NCBI GenBank assembly: GCA_001972305.1
Contig: BDDD01002921.1
Span: 62,001-126,000 of the forward strand
Direction: 5' to 3'
From: Cephalotus follicularis
Taxonomy: Eukaryota; Streptophyta; Magnoliopsida; Oxalidales; Cephalotaceae
DNA length: 64,000 bases
Positions 59,028 through 64,000 of this stretch are shown here, piece after piece. Made by a program: the position numbers and the translations under genes. Within the stretch, counting starts at the first letter, position 1. Each line of letters starts with the position of its first letter. The notes beneath the pieces were generated by a model. The model saw only the letters and a program-made list of their open reading frames with translations, was not told the origin of the DNA and ran no database searches.

Positions 59028-61609
59028 TGTAACGCTCCGTAATGTTTTCTTCCTTGGAAATTAGAGATAAATAAAGTTTTAAGAATTTAAGAGGTTAAGT
59101 TAAAAGGGGACCAAGGACCTAAGAGCAAATATAGAGAGTTTGGGGAATTAAGTGCAAAGCTTCCAAGAGAAGTTTCCTTTTCACAAGGTATGATGATTAT
59201 GTAAGAAGAGAAATTTGGTTTTGGGAGAAGTTAGCTTCAATTGTGCAGATTAGTGTGAGAGAGAAAGCTCTAGTTTCCTTTCTTCTTCTTCTTCCCCCGT
59301 TCCTTTAGCATGGGAACAGTTGCAGTTTGAAGCGTTTGAGCACAGCAAGACGAAGAAGGTAGACGAGGAGCAAGAAGAGAAGTTCTCGCCAGAGGACTGT
59401 AGCAGAGAACTGTGAGTGAGACATCCTTTCTTACACAGATATGTTTATATCAATGTTATTTCTCTTGAGAATCCTTGTTTTCAGTTTTCGCTCAACCAAG
59501 TGAGTTTTAGTTGGGAATTTCTTTCCCTACAATCTTTATGTAAGCCATTCTTTGTGAGGGGAGAGCTTTCCCGAGCAGAGATGCTCAGTTCTTTTCCCAG
59601 ATATCAGTCATCCTCGGATGAGGTAACGAGTACGTGTTCAACTTCCTCCTCAGCGTACCTATTATCTATGATGGGTTGATGAGTGAGTCTGCCCCCAGGT
59701 TCCTTACCTGGATCTCCTTTACACTATTGTCTATGATGGTGTTTAGGGTGAGTGCAGCCGAGCACAATGTATATAGCTCAAACCTCCTCAGCTTTCCTAT
59801 TGTCTATGATGGGAAATCAGGCGAGACTGTCCCCAGGTTCCTTACCTGGATCTCCTTTACACGGTTGTGTATGACGGTGTTTAATGGTGAGCACAACATA
59901 GCTAAGTTATCAGATAGTAGAGCATAGAGCCTTTCAGTAAGTTTTCTAGAAGGGGACCTTGTTTTCAGACTTTTAGTCCTCAGCTCAGTTAAGAAAGAAA
60001 AGCCAGCAAGTTAAGAACAACAAGTTTAGAGGAGAACTAAGGTTCTCGGTAGGTAAGCTGCCAAGTTAGGCTTCGGCCAAGATCAGCTCAGCTCAGGCCA
60101 CTATAAGTTGGCTACTATGTATACATACAGCATGAGGCCACTATAAGCTGGCAACTATATTATGTAAAGAAATCAAGAAAGTCAGTAAGTAAGTAAGTTC
60201 TGAGATCAGTTCTCATCCTCCTCGGCATTTTAGCCAACTCAGACATTTTTTCAGAGCACCCTTTTTAACAGTTGTAATCTTAAGTTTATTTCAGTTCATG
60301 AGCATTCTAGAATCAGCTAAGTAGAGAAAAAAGTAAGTTTTTCAAGTACTTTGAGCGTTTCCTTATTGTATGCCATGACATATATTTTGTTGACAGTCTC
60401 TTCCCCAATTGGAATAGTTACTCATGTTCATGGTAAGCTGTCTTCAGCGCATTCATTTTTAAGAATGCATCAGATGATGATTTGTTCTCAGTCACTTAGT
60501 CAATTTGACTAATCCCCTCATAGATTATTTTGCAGATCAGCCAGCAGGCGGAGATCCTCCAAACCAGCAGTAGAAAGCTTAAGCATAGGTTGTTTTGAGC
60601 TCGGCACCTCGGGACGTTAGCTCAGGCGTCTAGCATGCATTGCATTGGGAATTCTTTTGGGTTCCTCTACCTTCTTTTTGTTGTAGAGTAGAGGAGAGCT
60701 TGTCTTTTGTATACGATATGTTAAAGGAAGAGATTCTATGTTATTCTTTTGATGTATAGAGAGAAAGCTTATGTTGCTTCTTTTGTGAGACGAGAAAGCA
60801 GTGTATGTCATAGAAGAGGACTAACATGTCATGTAATAGCACTTTCAAGGATCATATAGATGTTTCTAGTCCGTGGACTTGCTTACCTTGTTGTTTGATG
60901 AATGTTTGGTGTTATGAGTTTTATGTTTTCAGCTGTGTCCGAGAAGCTAGAGAGTCCTCGGATATCAAGGCATAGCGTAGCAGAGCATGACAAGGGCTGA
61001 TGGTGATATGTATGTGGTTTTACCCGTGGACGCAGGGAGTCCTTGGGTGGTGTTTATGGCTTATGTTGTTTGAGGTTAGAAGTTGAGTCCTCGGATACAA
61101 GGCCAGAGGAGACAAGAGAAGTTCGAGGACGCCTTGATGTTTTATAGCCCTGCAGTGTTTTTAGTTAAGTTGTGCGTTTCGTTGCAAGGCTTTTGCGTTA
61201 TGTTGAGAAGCGTTCTTTCGAGAAGAGCAGAGGAGAAAAGAGCCGTGGACAGAGTGTGTCCTCGGGCATAAGCAGACCTTGGTGTTTAAGTGGCCATGTG
61301 AGGAGCACGTGGGAGCTCTCCTTGGATGTTAAGTGATGCGGCGCGTTTTGGAGTGCTTGGACATGTGCAGTGTGTGACTAAATGAAACAGGGAGTTTGAG
61401 TCCTTGGGTCCTTTTGTCCCCTGCCCTTTTAAACCCCGCATCTGTTACGCGTTTTGCGCAGGATTTCTCCTCGGGATTTTGTGTAACACATCCTTGGAGC
61501 GATCTTTGTGGGTTGCTCGGACAGTTTTAGGATGAGAGGGTTGTTGGTTATGGTGCGCCATCCCCAGCAGGGCATGTCTCCCAGAGCAGAGCGAGAACGA
61601 GACCTATCA
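59028..61609 (+). repeat. 3' LTR of element G
   Basis: It starts TGTAACGCTCCG after the purine tract and ends GACCTATCA at the CTCAG duplication. It is 2582 bp long and has the same internal repeats as the 5' LTR. The segment 61165-61250 has no counterpart in the 5' LTR. Confidence 0.9.
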
Positions 61610-62134
61610 CTCAGAGTCATTTGGACCACACTCTATTTTTGAGACGATGTCAGGACTTGGTAACAACTTTGATAATTTATGTAGATGATATGATTATCAC
61701 TTGATATGATCAAGAGGAGATTTCTAGTCTTCAAGGTAAACTGGAATCCGAATTTGAGATGAAGAACTTTGGAGGACTCAAGTATTTCCTGGGAATTGAA
61801 GTAGTACGATCCAAAAGAGGCATATTTCTATCACAAAGGAAATACGTACTCGATTTACTTTCCGAAGTGGGGATGTTAGAATGTAAGCCGGTTGCAACCC
61901 CGACTTTTCAGAACTACAAGCTTGGAGAATGCTCAGAACATGCACCAACTAACAAGGAGAGGTATCAAAGATTGGTGGGTAAATTAATATATTTGTCTCA
62001 AACCCGTCCAGATATTGCATATGCTGTCAGTATGGCTAGTCAGTTTATGCATTCCCCATGTGAAGTTCATATGGAAGCTGCATTTCGGATTCCGCAGTAC
62101 TTGAAGTCAGCTCCAGGGAAGGTGCAATTCGGTT
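61610..62134 (+). pseudogene. Copia RT end and RNase H start of element H
   Basis: Reading resumes as SDHTLFLRR, IIYVDDMIIT (the RT catalytic motif), MKNFGGLKYFLGIEV, ATPTFQNYKLG and RYQRLVGKLIYLSQTRPDIAYAV split over this stretch. It stops being copia after GKVQFGF at about 62132, inside the region leading to RNase H. A TGA after IIT (61702) breaks the frame. Confidence 0.85.
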
Positions 62135-63360
62135 TTAAAAGGATTGTTACATATTTTGAACAAATATGTTGTTACAAGTATTTTATAATGCATAATTTAC
62201 TTGGAATATGGATTGTTATATATATTGACAAATATATATGTTTTCAAGTATTTATTTTTGTAAATGACTTGAATTGTATTGTGATTGGATTATTGCTGTT
62301 AGTCGCGTGGTGGAGGTTGCCATGGTCGGCTAATGGCGGGTTTCTCTCTAGGTGCCAGAAGTTGGCTAGGGTTACCCACAGTGGATTGGTTACTTAGCTG
62401 CGCGCTGGTAACATTGGATTGTGTCCTGCTACGTGTTGTCCGAAATATTGAAGAACAAATCAAATATTCAAGGATTTTTACTGATGGAATTGAAACAATA
62501 ACAATCTAGGCTTTGTTCTTCCCCAAAACCTTAAAAGGTTTAGCTACTAAACATTGTGAAGAAAACTAAATTGATGAAAAGAAATTAGGGTTGTTTCTAC
62601 ACTACACTACCTTCTACATACTGTTTCTGCCGGCCATAGCATTGTTTTTATACTAAAAGTTTGATAAAAAACGGAATAAAAGTAATCCTAGTTACAAAAT
62701 ATGGTAAAAATTTGAACTTTCTATTTCTGCTGGAGAGGAAGACGTCGACTTCTTTTGGAAAGGCGTCGACTTCTTTGTGTAAAAATCGCGACTTTGCTGA
62801 GATGCGAGAGAAAGGCGTCGACTTCTTCTTGAAAGGCGTCGACGTCTTTTGGTCAAAAGTTACAGGACAATTTTATTGAAAGACATCGATGTGTTGAGTG
62901 AAAGACGTCGGTCTGCATGAAATACGTCGACTTCTTTTAAAAAGACGTTGACTTCTTTTTCATAGCTCCTTTGAAGATTGTTGCATTGCCCAGAAAAGAC
63001 GTCGACTTCATCTTGAAAGGCGTCGACGTGATTGTATAAACCCAGAAAAGACATCGATTTTAGTGAAAGACATCGATGCGTTTGATCAAAGCAAGCAAAG
63101 ACATCGACGTCTTCTTGAAAGACATCGACTCTTTTGGTCTGTTTTCTGCAGAATTTGTTGATTCTTCAATCTTTACACTTTTAACTCCAATTTTACACAC
63201 TTTTGGGTAGTATTCTTGCACTTTGGTGATTTAACACTTGTACCTGAAAATCATTACAACACAACCAAAGTAGTCTATTCCAAGGCATAAAAATATAACA
63301 AATAACTCATTAAAAACCACACATTTTTATGCTAAACATAAACGAAAGCGGGGTGTGACA
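62132..63360 (+). mobile_element. Partial LTR of family F, inverted relative to 50604-53512, with foreign insert
   Basis: 62132-62442 matches the reverse complement of 51276-51586. 63339-63360 (AACGAAAGCGGGGTGTGACA) matches the LTR end at 50604-50625. The 896 bp between (62443-63338) do not match LTR F. The end at 63360 is followed by CAAAG and minus-strand copia integrase at the same site as in element H. Confidence 0.7.
62443..63338. other. Unassigned insert with GACGTCGACTTCTTTT array
   Basis: The right half (62740-63135) holds about twelve degenerate motifs such as AAAGGCGTCGACTTCTTTT. The minus strand of the left half looks like an LTR leader: TATAAAAACAATG near 62650, then AACCCTAATTTC and GGTTTTGGGGAAGAACAAAG. 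No termini or duplications were found. It may be a fragment of a further gypsy LTR. Confidence 0.4.
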
Positions 63361-63870
63361 CAAAGCCCGAGCAATTTACAAGATATGTCGATTCTTTCGT
63401 TCGGAGATTCCGTTCTGCTGTGGGGTTTAGGCACATGAAGTTTCATGGAGGATACCGTGATCTTGAAAATAGAGTTGAAACCACTGATTAACAAACTCTC
63501 CGTTAATATTTCCCAATTTTTCTTTGCCGGAGATATACATCTCAACAACTTGGGACCAAAGGTCGTAGTTGTTTCCATCCAACTCCAACCAGGAATTGTT
63601 TTAAACTAGCCGTGAGATCCTCCAGAAAAGCTTCTGTACCCCGTTCCTTGGGGGGCACCTTCTCGGAGTGTCATGGCGGTCTGATCACAGTATTAGGATC
63701 AATTCTCTGATACCATGTTAGAAAGTAATTTACTTCTTTCTTTCATATTTCTCAAAGAGTAATACAGAGACCTATTTATACATTAGGAAACCCTACTTGG
63801 GTTGTTAATCATGCCTAGCTAATTACACATTTTGCTTTTACAATGTAGGTATAATATAGGGAACAGAATA
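63361..63870 (-). mobile_element. Inverted, internally deleted copia copy: 5' LTR, primer site, gag joined to integrase
   Basis: Read on the minus strand: partial LTR (63870-63716) ending TTTCTAACA, primer site TGGTATCAGAG (63715-63705), leader, gag start (NNYDLWSQVVEMYISGKEKLG), then near 63501 a direct jump into integrase (GEFVNQWFQLYFQDHG) and a stop after SCA, ending at the CTTTG site of the LTR F insertion. Compared with element H about 1670 bp (48795-50462) are missing. The join keeps the reading frame. The far end of the LTR is cut by the SIRE-like LTR at 63871. Confidence 0.82.
63705..63715 (-). other. Copia primer binding site
   Basis: On the minus strand the sequence is TGGTATCAGAG directly after the LTR end CTAACA. 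This is a perfect match to the initiator-Met tRNA primer core and fixes the LTR border at 63716. Confidence 0.85.
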
Positions 63871-64000
63871 TGTTGACGTTTAAGTCTCAATCCTTGTTTT
63901 GATGATAACATATTTGCATCTAACTAAGTTGATTTATGTGCAAGGAATTACAAGTTGAATATCAAAGTCTAAATGCCATCTGCAGAAAAAGAAGTCGACT
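63871..64000 (+). repeat. Start of a SIRE/Maximus-like LTR, continues beyond window
   Basis: TGTTGACGTTTAAGTCTCAA followed by TTTTGATGATAACATATTTGC is the typical start of SIRE-lineage LTRs and resembles 45886 and 7222. It interrupts the copia LTR; the five bases before it are GAATA. Motif copies (GAAGTCGACT) begin at the very end of the window. Confidence 0.8.

Larger units (their letters stand above)
54911..61609 (+). mobile_element. Gag-only Ty3/gypsy element (TR-GAG-like, element G)
   Basis: Two long LTRs (54911-57413 and 59028-61609) flank only 1.6 kb of internal sequence. Direct CTCAG repeats lie at 54906-54910 and 61610-61614. A primer site, a gag gene with zinc knuckles and a purine tract are present, but there is no protease, RT, RNase H or integrase. 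This is the structure described for plant TR-GAG elements, which must use enzymes of other elements. The insertion splits the copia RT gene exactly, and the copia frame resumes after it. Confidence 0.9.
48609..62134 (+). mobile_element. Ty1/copia element (element H), truncated at both ends, with two nested insertions
   Basis: Gag, protease, integrase and RT follow in copia order on the plus strand, interrupted by a solo LTR (50604-53512) and by a gag-only gypsy element (54911-61609). The left end is cut near 48609, just before gag; the right end stops in the RNase H region near 62132, where LTR sequence begins. No LTR of its own remains on this strand. An inverted sister copy at 63361-63870 keeps the 5' LTR and primer site. 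Confidence 0.85.

Noticed and set aside
1..64000. tRNA, rRNA or small nuclear RNA genes
   Set aside because: I saw only short primer-site matches to initiator-Met tRNA, no full cloverleaf or rRNA sequence. A tRNAscan or Infernal run would be decisive.

Overview
The window is plant nuclear DNA, most likely from a dicot. Almost every recognisable sequence is an LTR retrotransposon or a piece of one. I see no bacterial, organellar or viral gene and no complete host gene. Lineages recognised from protein motifs, primer sites and LTR termini are: Ty3/gypsy Tekay-type chromoviruses (C-terminal chromodomain), a Ty3/gypsy Tat-type element (tandem RNase H, antisense accessory gene), other gypsy solo LTRs with TGTGACATCC or TGTAACACCC termini, a gag-only gypsy element, Ty1/copia elements, and SIRE/Maximus-like copia pieces. 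All sense-strand gag-pol regions are broken.

Layout. 1-9409 is a Tekay element whose 5' LTR is cut by the window edge. Its 3' LTR carries a SIRE-like solo LTR (7222-8258). It sits in the 3' end of a copia element (9410 to about 10660), which is followed by a minus-strand copia RT scrap. 11007-23482 is a Tat-type solo LTR (duplication GGTAT) split by a composite Tekay element (11176-23161, duplication GGGAC). That composite contains an inverted segment, so 16433-18936 and 20177-23161 form a very long inverted repeat. 23488-26851 is AT-rich with small repeats. 26852-40979 is a structurally complete minus-strand Tat element (854-bp LTRs, duplication AAAAT). It carries an intact antisense two-exon gene, and a 2.76-kb solo LTR (28226-30983, duplication CTTAG) lies in that gene's putative 5'-UTR intron. 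41545-41611 looks like one exon of a host gene, truncated by an inverted partial LTR (41612-43468). 43590 to about 47475 is the 3' end of a SIRE-like element. 48609-62134 is a plus-strand copia element interrupted by a solo LTR (50604-53512) and by a gag-only gypsy element (54911-61609, duplication CTCAG). 62132-63870 is an inverted, rearranged second copy of the 5' half of that copia locus. A new SIRE-like LTR starts at 63871.

The most interesting signals are: the open spliced antisense gene inside an otherwise decayed Tat element; the long inverted repeat in the composite Tekay element; arrays of short palindromes built on AAAGACGTCGACGTCTTT or AAGCGTCGACGCTT in the LTRs of unrelated superfamilies; a run of CAG-to-TAG stops typical of decay at methylated cytosines; a structurally complete gag-only (TR-GAG-like) element; and the inverted copia duplicate that shares an insertion site with its sister copy. 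Boundaries with matching target-site duplications are firm. Other boundaries were placed by eye.
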